NCBI RefSeq assembly: GCF_018409545.1
Contig: NZ_AP024564.1
Location: 1 to 64,000, forward strand
Origin: Allochromatium tepidum
GTDB lineage: Bacteria; Pseudomonadota; Gammaproteobacteria; Chromatiales; Chromatiaceae
Direction of reading: 5' to 3'
DNA length: 64,000 nt
Shown here: piece after piece, positions 16,382 through 24,949 of the stretch
Numbering within the stretch: position 1 is the stretch's first letter
Layout: every line of letters begins with the position of its first letter
Notes under the pieces: model-generated
Seen by the model: the letters and a program-made list of their open reading frames with translations, nothing else
What the model was told of the DNA's origin: nothing
Database searches by the model: none
Position numbers and translations under genes: made by a program

Positions 16382-16957
16382 TCAGACCAGCATCCAAGAA
16401 TGCCACGCGCCATAGCCCAATCCAGCCCAGACAAGCGCTGAAGGTGTTCCCAACTTGATGTCGATCCAGGATGGAAGACAGGAAAACACACAGCATCCCA
16501 CCAAGTAGCCCGCCAACACCCATTCAGCGTAGTGTCCAGCAACAAACACCGGCGTCAGACAGTGCTGAAACAGCCACCAGGCGATCGGAAGCATCAGTAG
16601 CGGGGCAAAGGCTGTGGGGGCGGCATTCAGGATGTTGATGCGCGCGAAACTTACCGAACCCAGGATCCAGCGATCCCCAACACGCCGAGGGGCCAGGTCG
16701 AGCGAGACCGGCTTGGCCCCTAGCAACCAGCCGACAGTAAAATGCGTCAACTCATGCAGTAGCGTTCCCGGCAAACTCAACAAGGCCAACGTCCAAAGGG
16801 AGTTACGTCCAGTGCGCAGAATCGCCAGCCAGGTTAGCGTCAGATAGACCGACGGCGTGGTCTGATGCGTATGGATGTCCCGAAAAAGGGATTTCCAGTC
16901 AGAAGAGCGTTCCGTCAGCCAGGGAATGATGTCCCAAAGCGATGATTCAATGCTCAA
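16382..16957 (-). CDS. Membrane metalloprotease-like protein (HELTH motif)
   Basis: A 191-residue multi-pass membrane protein. LLHELTHFTVGWLLG in a hydrophobic segment (about residues 83-97) gives the zinc motif HExxH inside a membrane helix, as in M50/site-2 type proteases or related families, and at least four hydrophobic segments are visible. The start is a TTG overlapping the stop of topB (TTGA), so it would be translationally coupled. No substrate is suggested by the context. Confidence 0.55.
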   Translation of the reverse strand: MSIESSLWDIIPWLTERSSDWKSLFRDIHTHQTTPSVYLTLTWLAILRTGRNSLWTLALLSLPGTLLHELTHFTVGWLLGAKPVSLDLAPRRVGDRWILGSVSFARINILNAAPTAFAPLLMLPIAWWLFQHCLTPVFVAGHYAEWVLAGYLVGCCVFSCLPSWIDIKLGTPSALVWAGLGYGAWHSWMLV

Positions 16958-18873
16958 GCGGCGCTGCTCCGTTTAGAGCGAGACTTGCTGCCGGACGCCC
17001 CCTTGCGCACACCCGAGCGCGATTTGCTGCCTGTTTTTTGGGCTTGGGTAGGCGCAGCCGTATTTCCTCCGCGCACAAGCGTTTGTCCGGCGCGCTCGCT
17101 GAACCAGCGGGTGCCACCCCAGACGAATTTCCGGATCCCTTCCATGAAGGTAGCCGCCGGCAGCTGACCCTCAGCGATCTGCTTGAGCTCCATTTCCCAC
17201 TTAGCGGTCATATCCGGGCGCGTGAGCGGAACCGGAAGGTTCTCGATGATTGAACGCCCAACCGGCGTATCGTGAAGATTCCCCTTGGTGTCGACACGGA
17301 TATAGTTGCGCTTTTTGAGCTTTTCGATCGTCTCAGCCTGCGTGGCGGCGGTGCCGATCCCCGCGGTTTCCTTGAGCACCGCCTTGATCCGCGCGTCCTG
17401 CACATACTTGGCAATCGCCCCCATGTCGCCAATCAGGGAGCCTTCCGTGTAGTACGCGGGCGGCGTTGTCTGGCCCTCAATGAGACGGGTGTTGACCACC
17501 TTGGCATCCTCGCCGTTCTGGAGCGGCGGCAGTTCGACTTCGGATGGTTTCTCGTTTAAGTGGGTCTTCCAGCCCAGCACGCGCGGCACACTGCCTTTGG
17601 TTTTGAATTGCAGTTCTCCAAGCGGCAGCAACACCTGGGTCTCGTCGTGCTCGTAGTCCGGGCACAGCGACCACAGATAACGCTGCGCGGCCAGCGCATA
17701 CAGTTGGCGCTGTTTGGTTGTAGCATCGAGCGGCAGCGGTTTTGCGGTGGGGATGATGGCGTGGTGCTCCTCACCTTCCATTTTTTTGTTGTTGAACACG
17801 GTCGCGCGTGGCGTCGGTTCGGTGATCGCCTCGGCCATCTCAGCCAAGGACGCCTCCGGTCCCTGGCGGATGGCGGCCATCACACTCGGCACCTCGCCCT
17901 TCTGCTCTTCCGGCAGAAAGCAGCATTCCGTTCGGGGATAAGACAGACATCCGGCGACATACAGTTCCTGGGCGATGGCCAGGACTTCCGCCGCCGACCA
18001 CTTGAAGCGCTTGTTAGCTTCAGCTTGCAATGATGGCAACGCATGCAGCTTGGGCGGGGCGACCTTTTTGCGCACGGTTTCGACCTGGAGCGACCCGACT
18101 TGGCCTTTCGCCTGCTCGGCCAAGGTCTCGGCTTTTTCGCGCTCCCAAAGGCGCGACTCCTCATTGCTCGGCGAATGGCGCATCAGCACCACCGAGCCGG
18201 CGCGCGTTTTTACCTTCGCCTCGATGTCGTAGAAGGTGCGGGCGACGAACTGCTCAATGGTCTTGCAACGGTTGACCACCAGAGCGAGCGTGGGCGTCTG
18301 GACGCGCCCGACCGAGATTATAGTGTCCCGATCAGCAATCGACTTAGTGGCCGCCCGCGTCAGGTTCATCCCCACCACCCAGTCGGCTTCCGAACGCGCT
18401 TTGGCCGCTTCGTAGAGCGGACGCAGTTTCGCGTTATCTTCCAAGCGTTGAAGCTGCTTTTTGATCGTGGCCGGATCTGTGGCATTGAGCAAAAGACGCT
18501 GCACCGGCTTGCGGTTGTTGAGGTATTCCAGTACCTCATCAACGATCATCTGCCCTTCACGTCCAGGATCTCCTGCGTGAACCACGCTTTCAGCCTGGGA
18601 TAGTAAGCGTTTGATCGCCGATAACTGACCTTTGGTATTCTCGACCGGGTGCATTTGGATTTTGTCCGGAAAAATCGGCAGCAGATCCAAGCGCCAGGCT
18701 TTCCATTCAGGGTTGTAGTCTTCCGGCGGGGCCGCTTCGAGGATATGCCCAACGCACCACGTCACAACGTTTTCGCCCACTTCGATGTGGGTTTTCGAAG
18801 CCGCGCGTCTCCCCGGCAAACACGCCGCAATGGCTTTGCCCATACTGGGCTTTTCAGCAATAAACAATCGCAT
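16954..18873 (-). CDS. topB: DNA topoisomerase III
   Basis: A 639-residue type IA topoisomerase: N-terminal TOPRIM domain (FIAEKPSMGKAIA and HAGDPGREGQ), active-site tyrosine in LSYPRTE near residue 311, and domain signatures IISVGRVQTPTL and GIGTAATQAETI. The C-terminal 50 residues are basic (Lys, Arg, Ser, Gly) rather than zinc fingers. Plasmid TopB proteins decatenate daughter plasmids. In the first TOPRIM acidic motif the usual DTDREG is GDPGREG, an odd variant. An AGAGGA sequence lies upstream of the ATG. It is downstream of parR on the same strand. Confidence 0.92.
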   Translation of the reverse strand: MRLFIAEKPSMGKAIAACLPGRRAASKTHIEVGENVVTWCVGHILEAAPPEDYNPEWKAWRLDLLPIFPDKIQMHPVENTKGQLSAIKRLLSQAESVVHAGDPGREGQMIVDEVLEYLNNRKPVQRLLLNATDPATIKKQLQRLEDNAKLRPLYEAAKARSEADWVVGMNLTRAATKSIADRDTIISVGRVQTPTLALVVNRCKTIEQFVARTFYDIEAKVKTRAGSVVLMRHSPSNEESRLWEREKAETLAEQAKGQVGSLQVETVRKKVAPPKLHALPSLQAEANKRFKWSAAEVLAIAQELYVAGCLSYPRTECCFLPEEQKGEVPSVMAAIRQGPEASLAEMAEAITEPTPRATVFNNKKMEGEEHHAIIPTAKPLPLDATTKQRQLYALAAQRYLWSLCPDYEHDETQVLLPLGELQFKTKGSVPRVLGWKTHLNEKPSEVELPPLQNGEDAKVVNTRLIEGQTTPPAYYTEGSLIGDMGAIAKYVQDARIKAVLKETAGIGTAATQAETIEKLKKRNYIRVDTKGNLHDTPVGRSIIENLPVPLTRPDMTAKWEMELKQIAEGQLPAATFMEGIRKFVWGGTRWFSERAGQTLVRGGNTAAPTQAQKTGSKSRSGVRKGASGSKSRSKRSSAA

Positions 18874-18907
18874 AAGTATATAGATCCTCTTGAGTGCCTA
18901 TATATTT

Positions 18908-18955
18908 TCACCAGATTGGCGCGAGAAGCCCCGGATTTAGCCGTGGGGTACATGA
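18908..18955. repeat. Minimal IS605-type element between parR and topB
   Basis: TTCACCAGATTGGCGCGAG, a short hairpin (CCCCGG...GTGGGG) and the end GGGGTACATGAC. The same end is in the vapC insertion at 28639-28697. Confidence 0.5.
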
Positions 18956-18972
18956 CGCAAAATCTGCGTAAT

Positions 18973-19545
18973 TCAGAAAAACCGAGACGCTAGTTCTTTT
19001 TGTAACGCAAGTGCTTGCGGGTCGACATCATCCAGAGAATCAAAGTCTTGCTCATTTACAGAAGCCGGATCCGGCGCAGGTAACGGTGACGGCAACGGAA
19101 CCGCATCGGCAGCCTTGGGCGTAGATACTGGAGCGGCAATTGGAGCAGGAGGCGATGCAGGAATCGGCATCGGAACCGGCTCAGGAGTCGGATTTGGTGC
19201 GGGCGTGGCCGATGGATTCTCTATTTTTCGATAATCAACAGCCACGTCCGTCGGATTCTGCGTTGAATCAACAATCGCCGAATTTGAAACCGGATTTCTC
19301 GTAACATGAACAGGAGGAGGTGGTGCTGGTCGAACCGTTACTTGTTTGCGTCTACGCGATTTTTTTTCTTGGACGACGACCTGGCCGTGCTCAAGAAAAA
19401 AATCAATAGCCGCCCGAATATGCTCTCCAGTTTTGCCGTATGGGATGCTTCTGATCCACTCAGCAATGCGCGGATCAGATTCTGTGTTGACGTAAAACGT
19501 CACCTTTTCGACTTCAGATGTTTGATTGCGTATCCACTTACTCAT
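18973..19545 (-). CDS. parR: ParR/StbB-like plasmid partition DNA-binding protein
   Basis: A 190-residue protein. Residues 10-55 (VEKVTFYVNTESDPRIAEWIRSI..GEHIRAAIDFFLEHG) fit a ribbon-helix-helix DNA-binding domain as in ParR adaptors. A long Pro/Ala/Val-rich linker follows, ending in an acidic tail that could contact ParM filaments. It lies downstream of parM on the same strand, the usual parMR order, but an IS605-type remnant now separates the two genes. The ATG at 19545 is chosen because homology-like sequence begins there. Confidence 0.65.
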   Translation of the reverse strand: MSKWIRNQTSEVEKVTFYVNTESDPRIAEWIRSIPYGKTGEHIRAAIDFFLEHGQVVVQEKKSRRRKQVTVRPAPPPPVHVTRNPVSNSAIVDSTQNPTDVAVDYRKIENPSATPAPNPTPEPVPMPIPASPPAPIAAPVSTPKAADAVPLPSPLPAPDPASVNEQDFDSLDDVDPQALALQKELASRFF

Positions 19546-19649
19546 CAGTCGTCTCACGACGCGACACGCTCCCCTCGCCAATATGTGCCACCGGCTCCCG
19601 CCTCGCGGCGGCGATCAAGACCTTCGACGCTTTACCGTTCGCCTGTATG

Positions 19650-19812
19650 ATCTCGACCTTTCAGAGCGGCGGACTGAGGAAGCCTTCGCCGGTGCGTCGT
19701 GGCGACCTGTGGCACACGGAGCCCCTTTCGACCGTCCCGGTCAGGCGGGCTGAGGCTGGTCAACCCAGCCGGCTCTCACAAGCTCCGCCCTTCAGGGCGG
19801 GGGAGTTGACCC
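19650..19812. mobile_element. Non-autonomous IS605-type element (copy 2), between parM and parR
   Basis: Inverted copy of 15482-15640, ending in a hairpin with CCGCCCTTCAGGGCGG and GGAGTTGAC. It interrupts the parM-parR operon and may uncouple parR from parM transcription. Confidence 0.6.
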
Positions 19813-19896
19813 TCAATTACCAGCTTTGAACGTGCGTGTGCGTCTATAGGAGTTGCACGAATAGCCAGATTTTGGTGACGCCAGTCCGGCACCTGA

Positions 19897-20931
19897 TTAC
19901 GCTGCCTTGTCAGTTTTTCCTTGCAAATGCAGCAAGGTCGTAAACCGACCGAGGCGATAGTAGCCTTCTGAAATACTAAATCGCGGTCCCGAAAGCTGGT
20001 TATCATCATGTGAGTCTGTGATAACACGGGCATGCGGCCATCGCTCACGAAGAGGATCAATAACCATCTCTGCGCCACCACCAGCGATCAAAACTCCATC
20101 CAGTTCTTCCACATAATCCTTCATTAATTTTGATGCCATATCAGCGACGTGTGCGGCAAAAACCGACTTGGCGTATTTGATTTCATCTGCCAATGAAATA
20201 TCGTTACCCATGTGCCTCACAAACCCGCTTCTTAAAATACGCTCGCTGCTAATCAAATCCCGCTTGATGTTGTGACGATCGAGCAATAATCCCTGAAGCG
20301 TTTCAACTGCAATTTGAACCCCTCCACAGACTCCGGACGCCGCATCGATCCAGTGGCCGCGCTCCATCAGTATGAAGTCTGTTGTGTAGTACCCAACATC
20401 TACAATACCCCAAGACTCTGAAGTGACATCGCGCCCCCGTCCGGGCACTCCAGCGCGATTGAGCATTTGCGCTTGATAAACCCCGATCGGTTGCGGAACA
20501 ATGCGAATCTCCGAGTCATCCCCGAAATGTAATTGCGCAATATCTTTCAGCGGCCGGCGATAACCAGAAAAGAGACTGACCGGCAGTCCCAGCACCCAAA
20601 GCCTTTTGCCGGAAATTGCCCTTTCATCAACGATCTTGCGAGCCATAACCATCAGGGCCGCATGTTCGTTAGACAGCACCCATTCGTCCGTGAGTCCAGT
20701 CGATAGTTTCGACTTCCCTTGTCTTTCTGCGATTTCTCCAACGAAATAATCACGACCATTCACGGTCACAGTGTTTTCTGCTGCCAGCGCCGCCTGATGA
20801 TCGTCTCCGTCAATATTCCAGGCGTCACAAGCATAAGAAGGGAACAGCGCTCGTTCGACCCCTTTTTTGCCGTCGAACGTCATCTTGACCGCTGAATGTC
20901 CAAGATCGAGCCCCACAACAACAGTTTGCAT
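19897..20931 (-). CDS. parM: ParM/StbA-like actin-type segregation ATPase
   Basis: A 344-residue actin-fold protein. GLDLGHSAVK near the N-terminus is the phosphate-1 motif, and GIVDVGYYTTDF around residue 180 is phosphate-2. An adenosine-type motif, LIAGGGAEM, is seen near residue 295. Such filaments push sister plasmids apart with ParR bound to parC. The ATG at 20931 has GGAGAG upstream; a start further upstream lacks homology-like sequence. Directly repeated sequences upstream at 21195-21297 are a candidate parC. Confidence 0.85.
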   Translation of the reverse strand: MQTVVVGLDLGHSAVKMTFDGKKGVERALFPSYACDAWNIDGDDHQAALAAENTVTVNGRDYFVGEIAERQGKSKLSTGLTDEWVLSNEHAALMVMARKIVDERAISGKRLWVLGLPVSLFSGYRRPLKDIAQLHFGDDSEIRIVPQPIGVYQAQMLNRAGVPGRGRDVTSESWGIVDVGYYTTDFILMERGHWIDAASGVCGGVQIAVETLQGLLLDRHNIKRDLISSERILRSGFVRHMGNDISLADEIKYAKSVFAAHVADMASKLMKDYVEELDGVLIAGGGAEMVIDPLRERWPHARVITDSHDDNQLSGPRFSISEGYYRLGRFTTLLHLQGKTDKAA

Positions 20932-21021
20932 TAGATCAACTCTCCGAATTGAAGCGAAAGAAACGAGAGGCAAGCCGGCCCTGAACAAAAAACAGGAGCT
21001 TGCCTCATTTTTTACTCACTG

Positions 21022-21070
21022 ATACTAGATCATCGATCAATTTTTGTCTACCGTCAACAGCACATTGTAC
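21022..21070 (-). promoter_or_regulatory. parM control region with GTACAATGT site
   Basis: On the minus strand GTACAATGT (21070-21062) lies just upstream of a candidate -35 TTGACG, with a weak -10 GATGAT 17 bases further. The site matches those at 2737 and 15407. Confidence 0.4.
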
Positions 21071-21194
21071 CTTTCGGTTGTAACGTTCAGAAGCCGAAAA
21101 TCACCACCGAAGTCCCATGCCGCAGTCCAGTGTCACTGTATACAGTCCACACCATTCGCCCCCCTGCCTCGCCGCCCCGCCCCCTTTTTCCGCC

Positions 21195-21297
21195 TTTGCG
21201 CCACCGACGTACCCCATCTATAAATAATCACTTTGCGCCACTGACGTCCACCCGTTACGAATCTTGCGCCACCGACGTCTACCCGTTATAAAATCCT
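21195..21297. repeat. Three direct repeats upstream of parM (candidate parC)
   Basis: TTGCGCCACCGACGT begins at 21196, 21233 (one mismatch) and 21264. Each is followed by a variant of ACCCGTTATAAA. The spacing is 37 and 31 bp. Position upstream of parM fits a centromere; control of the gene at 21566 is the alternative. Confidence 0.5.
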
Positions 21298-21364
21298 AGC
21301 CCGCAGGAACCCCGCGGATAAGTGGGGTTGGAGCGCCATAGGAACGGCGTGAATGCCATCCGAA

Positions 21365-22330
21365 CGGACCCATCGAAGGGTGCATTGGCTGCGCGTAGAG
21401 GATGCCCCATGGCGCTCCCTCGGGCGTTGCGCGGGGCCGAACCGAACGGCGGGCGAGCACGCCAGACGGACCCATCGAATGGGATAGTGCGTTTTTATCT
21501 GTACGGTCGGCGCACGACTGGCGGGGGCAGACCCATCGAATTTCAACAGCACAGGCTCTCAAGCGATGACAAAAGACACGGAAACGAACCCATCGAATGA
21601 CACGAATTCTGAGTCGTTCACTGTGTTTGAAAAACGCGCGCGCGCGGCACGGCAGGAACTGAAAATGGTCTCCGAGCAGCGGCTCAGTGACGTAATGTAC
21701 GGGATTGAAAAGCTTGACAAGCTACTGCTGTGGACCGATCGCTTGCTGTATGCGTCACAGCCACCGACGACGGGACGAATCCGTATCATGTGGAGGCGCA
21801 GAGAGGAGGAGTCGAATCAGTACCGGCCGCGGCTTGTGAAGTGGATCAAGCTTGGCGGGACAAAAAACGGGAGATGTCGCTGGCGTTATCGCGTCTTGTT
21901 AAGACCGACAAAAGCGGTGAGAGCAAAAGGCGGATTCTCGACACATCGCGACGAAGTTCTTGATCTTATCGAGATCGCGCAAGAACTCATCGAGCACAGA
22001 AAAACGCTCGTCGGTTACATCACAAACTTCAGCCGGGGCTGGACGCAGAAAGATCAGCACTTATCTGATCGCGAACAAGCGATCATCTATGACCTTGCGG
22101 CGATTCTCGGAAGCATCAACGAGAAAGGCGTGATGCAACTTGATCCTAAAGAGGTTTTTGGCTGATACGAGGCCGGACCCATCGAATGGGAATCCATAGA
22201 CCCACGCCATCATGTAGAAGATCTGATGCATCGAGCCTTCAGTAGTGTTGCACTAGATTTTGAGACGACAGCGGGCAGCAGAGCCTGTACCGGCACTCAT
22301 GGCCGTTAGATCCGACCCATCGAATGCTTG
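21365..22330. repeat. Six GACCCATCGAATGGG-type repeats flanking the gene at 21566
   Basis: Copies lie near 21366, 21467, 21530, 21586, 22174 and 22314. Four are on the 5' side of or at the start of the gene and two lie 3' of it. The best copies are palindromes CCCAT-CGA-ATGGG. This looks like an iteron or operator array. Confidence 0.55.
21566..22165 (+). CDS. Hypothetical plasmid protein flanked by iteron-like repeats
   Basis: A 199-residue basic, mostly helical protein. The N-terminal 35 residues are polar; helical segments follow (VFEKRARAARQELKMVSEQRLSDV) and a basic central part (RIRIMWRRREEESNQYRPRLVKW). No family is recognised. Repeats of one sequence on both sides suggest that the protein binds them or that the segment is a maintenance or origin module. 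The Shine-Dalgarno is poor. Confidence 0.5.
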   Translation: MTKDTETNPSNDTNSESFTVFEKRARAARQELKMVSEQRLSDVMYGIEKLDKLLLWTDRLLYASQPPTTGRIRIMWRRREEESNQYRPRLVKWIKLGGTKNGRCRWRYRVLLRPTKAVRAKGGFSTHRDEVLDLIEIAQELIEHRKTLVGYITNFSRGWTQKDQHLSDREQAIIYDLAAILGSINEKGVMQLDPKEVFG

Positions 22331-22370
22331 GCGCGTGCTGCGCACGAGCCGCGCCGGCTTTTCGGGGGGT

Positions 22371-22390
22371 GTGGGGGGGGCACCCCCCAC
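22371..22390. other. GC-rich perfect hairpin
   Basis: GTGGGGGG and CCCCCCAC arms flank a short GC loop. It lies just past the stop of the minus-strand RHH-like gene but lacks a T-run, so it is not a standard terminator. Confidence 0.3.
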
Positions 22391-22392
22391 GC

Positions 22393-22671
22393 TCACCGCC
22401 TCGGTGACGTTTCAGTAAAAGATGAGTGTCCAGCGATGACATGGATGGCGCGGGACTGGATGCGCCGGCTCAGGCTTGAATCGCGCTCATATTCTGATAA
22501 CATCTTATCAGATAACATTTTATCTATTTGGGATTGCACCCACTGACGTACGGATAAATGCTTATCGAGCCGCGCGAGCCGCTGTTCAAGATACATAAAC
22601 AGCGTTTCATCCATAGAGATGGTTGTGGCTTTGTTGCCGATTGACACGTGGATCCGCTTGATCGCGCTCAT
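22393..22671 (-). CDS. Small RHH-like DNA-binding protein, probably autoregulated
   Basis: A 92-residue protein starting MSAIKRIHVSIGNKATTISM, followed by helices (ETLFMYLEQRLARL and LSVRQWVQSQIDKML), compatible with a ribbon-helix-helix repressor or partition-type protein. Two palindromes GATAA-N4-TTATC lie within its 3' coding region (encoding a DKMLS repeat) and two in its promoter region, which it shares with the divergent S49 peptidase gene. This arrangement points to an autorepressor, by inference. Confidence 0.5.
   Translation of the reverse strand: MSAIKRIHVSIGNKATTISMDETLFMYLEQRLARLDKHLSVRQWVQSQIDKMLSDKMLSEYERDSSLSRRIQSRAIHVIAGHSSFTETSPRR
22496..22524. promoter_or_regulatory. Intragenic pair of GATAA-N4-TTATC palindromes
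   Basis: GATAACATCTTATC (22496-22509) and GATAACATTTTATC (22511-22524), 15 bp apart, on one face-shifted turn and a half. They lie inside the coding sequence of the gene they may control. Confidence 0.5.
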
Positions 22672-22684
22672 TGCTGCACCGTCT

Positions 22685-22714
22685 GATAATATATTATCCT
22701 GGTAATATGTTATC
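22685..22714. promoter_or_regulatory. Promoter-region pair of GATAA-N4-TTATC palindromes
   Basis: GATAATATATTATC (22685-22698, a perfect palindrome) and GGTAATATGTTATC (22701-22714, one mismatch), 16 bp apart, between the divergent genes at 22671 and 22769. Confidence 0.55.
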
Positions 22715-22768
22715 CTAAAACGCTTCGCCGATAAAGCGCCTTAGCCCATTTAATTTGGAGTTTACTTT

Positions 22769-23776
22769 ATGAACTGGAAGTTTTGGAACAAACGCCGCGA
22801 CAGTCTACCGGAACCGGGCAGTGAGGATTGGGATCGCGCGCTGATCAATCGCGTGGTGATCGAATATCTGGATGATCAGCGCAAACGGCGACGCTGGTCG
22901 GCCCTGTTCAAGCTCTCGATTTTGATCTACGCTGTTGTGACGTTTGCGTTCACAGCGCAATTTTTGGCACCGAGGTCGGCACCTACGGAGGATCATGCGG
23001 CGCTGGTCGAAATCAACGGAATCATTGACGCCGATTCAGATGCGAGCGCTGACCGGATCATTTTTGCTTTGCGCGCTGCCTTTGAGTCCCCGCTGGTTAA
23101 GGGCGTCCTTCTGCGCATCAATAGCCCTGGCGGAAGCCTTGTTCAAGGCGGTTACATTAATGACGAAATCCGACGACTCAAGGAGAAGTACAAGAAGGAG
23201 CACGACGGTAAGGAGATGCCGGTCTACGCCATCGCTGTGGATATCTGCGCTTCGGGTGGTTACTATGTTGCTGTTGCGGCTGATGCCATCTATGTAGACA
23301 AGGCAAGCCTTGTCGGATCTATTGGCGTACGTATGGATGGATTTGGATTCCAGGATACCATGGAGAAGCTGGGCATCGAGCGGCGTCTACTGACGGCCGG
23401 GGTGAACAAGGGCATCCTCGATCCCTTCTCGCCGCTGGATCCGTCACAGCGGGACTTCATCCAGGGTGTGCTCGACCGGCTGCACGCTCAGTTCATCGAT
23501 GCCGTGAAGCAGGGGCGCGGCGACAAGCTCAAGGGCGGTGACGAACTCTTCAGCGGGTTGTTCTGGAGCGGTCAGGAAGCGGTCGAACTCGGGCTGGCCG
23601 ATGGGCTGAGCAATTCGACACAGATTGCGCGGGACTTGCTTGGCACAGACAAGGTTGTGAAATACTCAAAAAAGCGCAACCCGCTTGATTCTATGGTCCG
23701 CCGACTGGGCGCGATGGTCGGTTTTGGGATTCGGGAGAGTTTGGGCCTAACAACGAGCTTCGTATGGCTGCACTAA
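22769..23776 (+). CDS. S49 (SppA-like) membrane-anchored peptidase
   Basis: A 335-residue protein. One N-terminal membrane segment lies at about residues 48-68, and the rest has the ClpP/crotonase-like SppA fold. Catalytic Ser162 sits in DICASGGYY and the general-base Lys214 in AGVNKG; the 52-residue spacing equals that in short SppA enzymes. This is a single-domain version, which would act on signal peptides or membrane stubs. The divergent RHH-like gene and operators suggest controlled expression. A plasmid-borne SppA is uncommon and may process a plasmid-encoded envelope protein. Confidence 0.85.
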   Translation: MNWKFWNKRRDSLPEPGSEDWDRALINRVVIEYLDDQRKRRRWSALFKLSILIYAVVTFAFTAQFLAPRSAPTEDHAALVEINGIIDADSDASADRIIFALRAAFESPLVKGVLLRINSPGGSLVQGGYINDEIRRLKEKYKKEHDGKEMPVYAIAVDICASGGYYVAVAADAIYVDKASLVGSIGVRMDGFGFQDTMEKLGIERRLLTAGVNKGILDPFSPLDPSQRDFIQGVLDRLHAQFIDAVKQGRGDKLKGGDELFSGLFWSGQEAVELGLADGLSNSTQIARDLLGTDKVVKYSKKRNPLDSMVRRLGAMVGFGIRESLGLTTSFVWLH

Positions 23777-23785
23777 GGCCCAACG

Positions 23786-23865
23786 GCGCGCACCCTTTTT
23801 GCGAGACTTTGCTAAGTTGCTGTTTTTCTATAGTTCTGAAAGACGACGCAAAAAGGGTTGCGCGC
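23786..23865. repeat. 80-bp inverted-repeat structure
   Basis: The left arm 23786-23803 and right arm 23847-23865 are inverted copies that differ by one extra base (CCCTTTTTGCG against CGCAAAAAGGG, with GCGCGC tips). No T-run follows, so it is not an evident terminator. The remaining 240 bp to the H-NS gene is AT-rich and holds nothing else that I can name. Confidence 0.5.
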
Positions 23866-24106
23866 AAAAAAGACGGAGCTCCTAGTGTTGCATCACCTCA
23901 AGGTTAACAGCCGGATAGGCTGCAAAAGTACAGGCGCGTTGGCTTGCTGAGTGCCACATCGATCTAAAAAGACTCGGAAACCGGATGCGGCACGGGGAGG
24001 TGCACTGTCGATCCGCCGATCTCAAAAAACGTCAGACTATTGCGAATTTGATTCTTTTGTGTTTTTATAATCACTCTTTTGGTTTGAGCACTATTGTAGG
24101 TTAAAA

Positions 24107-24439
24107 ATGTTGAGTACCGAAGAACAAGAAGAGATCCGCGAACTCATGGAGCAGCGTCGTGAACTGGACGAGAAGATCGAGCAGCTTCGCAGCCAAGCAC
24201 GGAAACAGGCCATTGAGCAGGCGCGGTCTCTGATTGACTCATTTAATTTGACGGCAGACGACCTTTTCAAGACTGGCCGCAAAGGTCGCGTCCGTGGCGC
24301 GTCTGAATCGGTTCAGGCTGAACCGCGCTATCGTGATCCGGAAACAGGAAAAACCTGGACAGGTCGCGGTCGAGCCCCTGCTTGGCTGACCGATAAGGAT
24401 GATCCACGCTTCAAGATTGGGGCGGCGGAAGAGGCGTGA
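24107..24439 (+). CDS. H-NS-family nucleoid protein
   Basis: A 110-residue protein. The N-terminal coiled coil (residues 1-55, EEQEEIRELMEQRRELDEKIEQLRSQ) mediates oligomerisation, and the C-terminal YRDPETGKTWTGRGRAPAWL is the classic H-NS minor-groove-binding motif. Plasmid H-NS homologues silence AT-rich DNA and lessen the cost of plasmid carriage in the host. The upstream region is AT-rich, which would allow self-control. It is the clearest nucleoid protein in the window. Confidence 0.9.
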   Translation: MLSTEEQEEIRELMEQRRELDEKIEQLRSQARKQAIEQARSLIDSFNLTADDLFKTGRKGRVRGASESVQAEPRYRDPETGKTWTGRGRAPAWLTDKDDPRFKIGAAEEA

Positions 24440-24529
24440 AGCACGAGACAACCGCAGCAATTTCCCAATCACCCCCAATATCCGCCGGCTTGGCGCGACT
24501 CCTCGCCCCCATCGTCGTCTTCGGCGGCC

Positions 24530-24845
24530 ACTCGACGCAGCGCATACATGGATCTGACCGCAGGCGTGACAGGTCTTGGAGGATGGAAACCATCGATCCG
24601 CGATGACCACGGTCACGCCGCGCCATTGGGCCTTGTATTCGATCTGCCGCCGCATTTTGCCCAAGCCGGCATCCGACACGGCGCGGGCGAGACGGCGGTT
24701 CTTCGTCATTCCGGTGACATTCAGGTCTTCGAGCGTGACGACCTGATAGGTGCGGGTCAGGGTGTCGGATAGTGCATGGAGCGCCGCCTGACGTTGGTTT
24801 CCGATCCGCTGATGCAGTCGGGCCACTTTGTAGGCCTGGACGGGG
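24530..24845 (-). pseudogene. tnpB: Internal fragment of a tnpB
   Basis: On the minus strand this reads VARLHQRIGNQRQ..., a RuvC-like LEDLNVTGM and a partial zinc finger SSKTCHACGQIH, typical of the middle-to-late part of TnpB. Both ends are missing. It differs from the intact gene at 61792, so it comes from another IS. Confidence 0.75.
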
Positions 24846-24949
24846 TTTCTTGCGGAAGAACTAATGACGCCACCTATGGCCGGAAATTATGGCCGGAAAT
24901 GACACTTTTACAGATTGAAGTTTGCGAATTCAATTTGTAAGATCCACGC

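Noticed and set aside
22371-22390. GC-rich hairpin as a terminator for the RHH-like gene
   Set aside because: Placed correctly but lacks the T-run; left as an unexplained hairpin.
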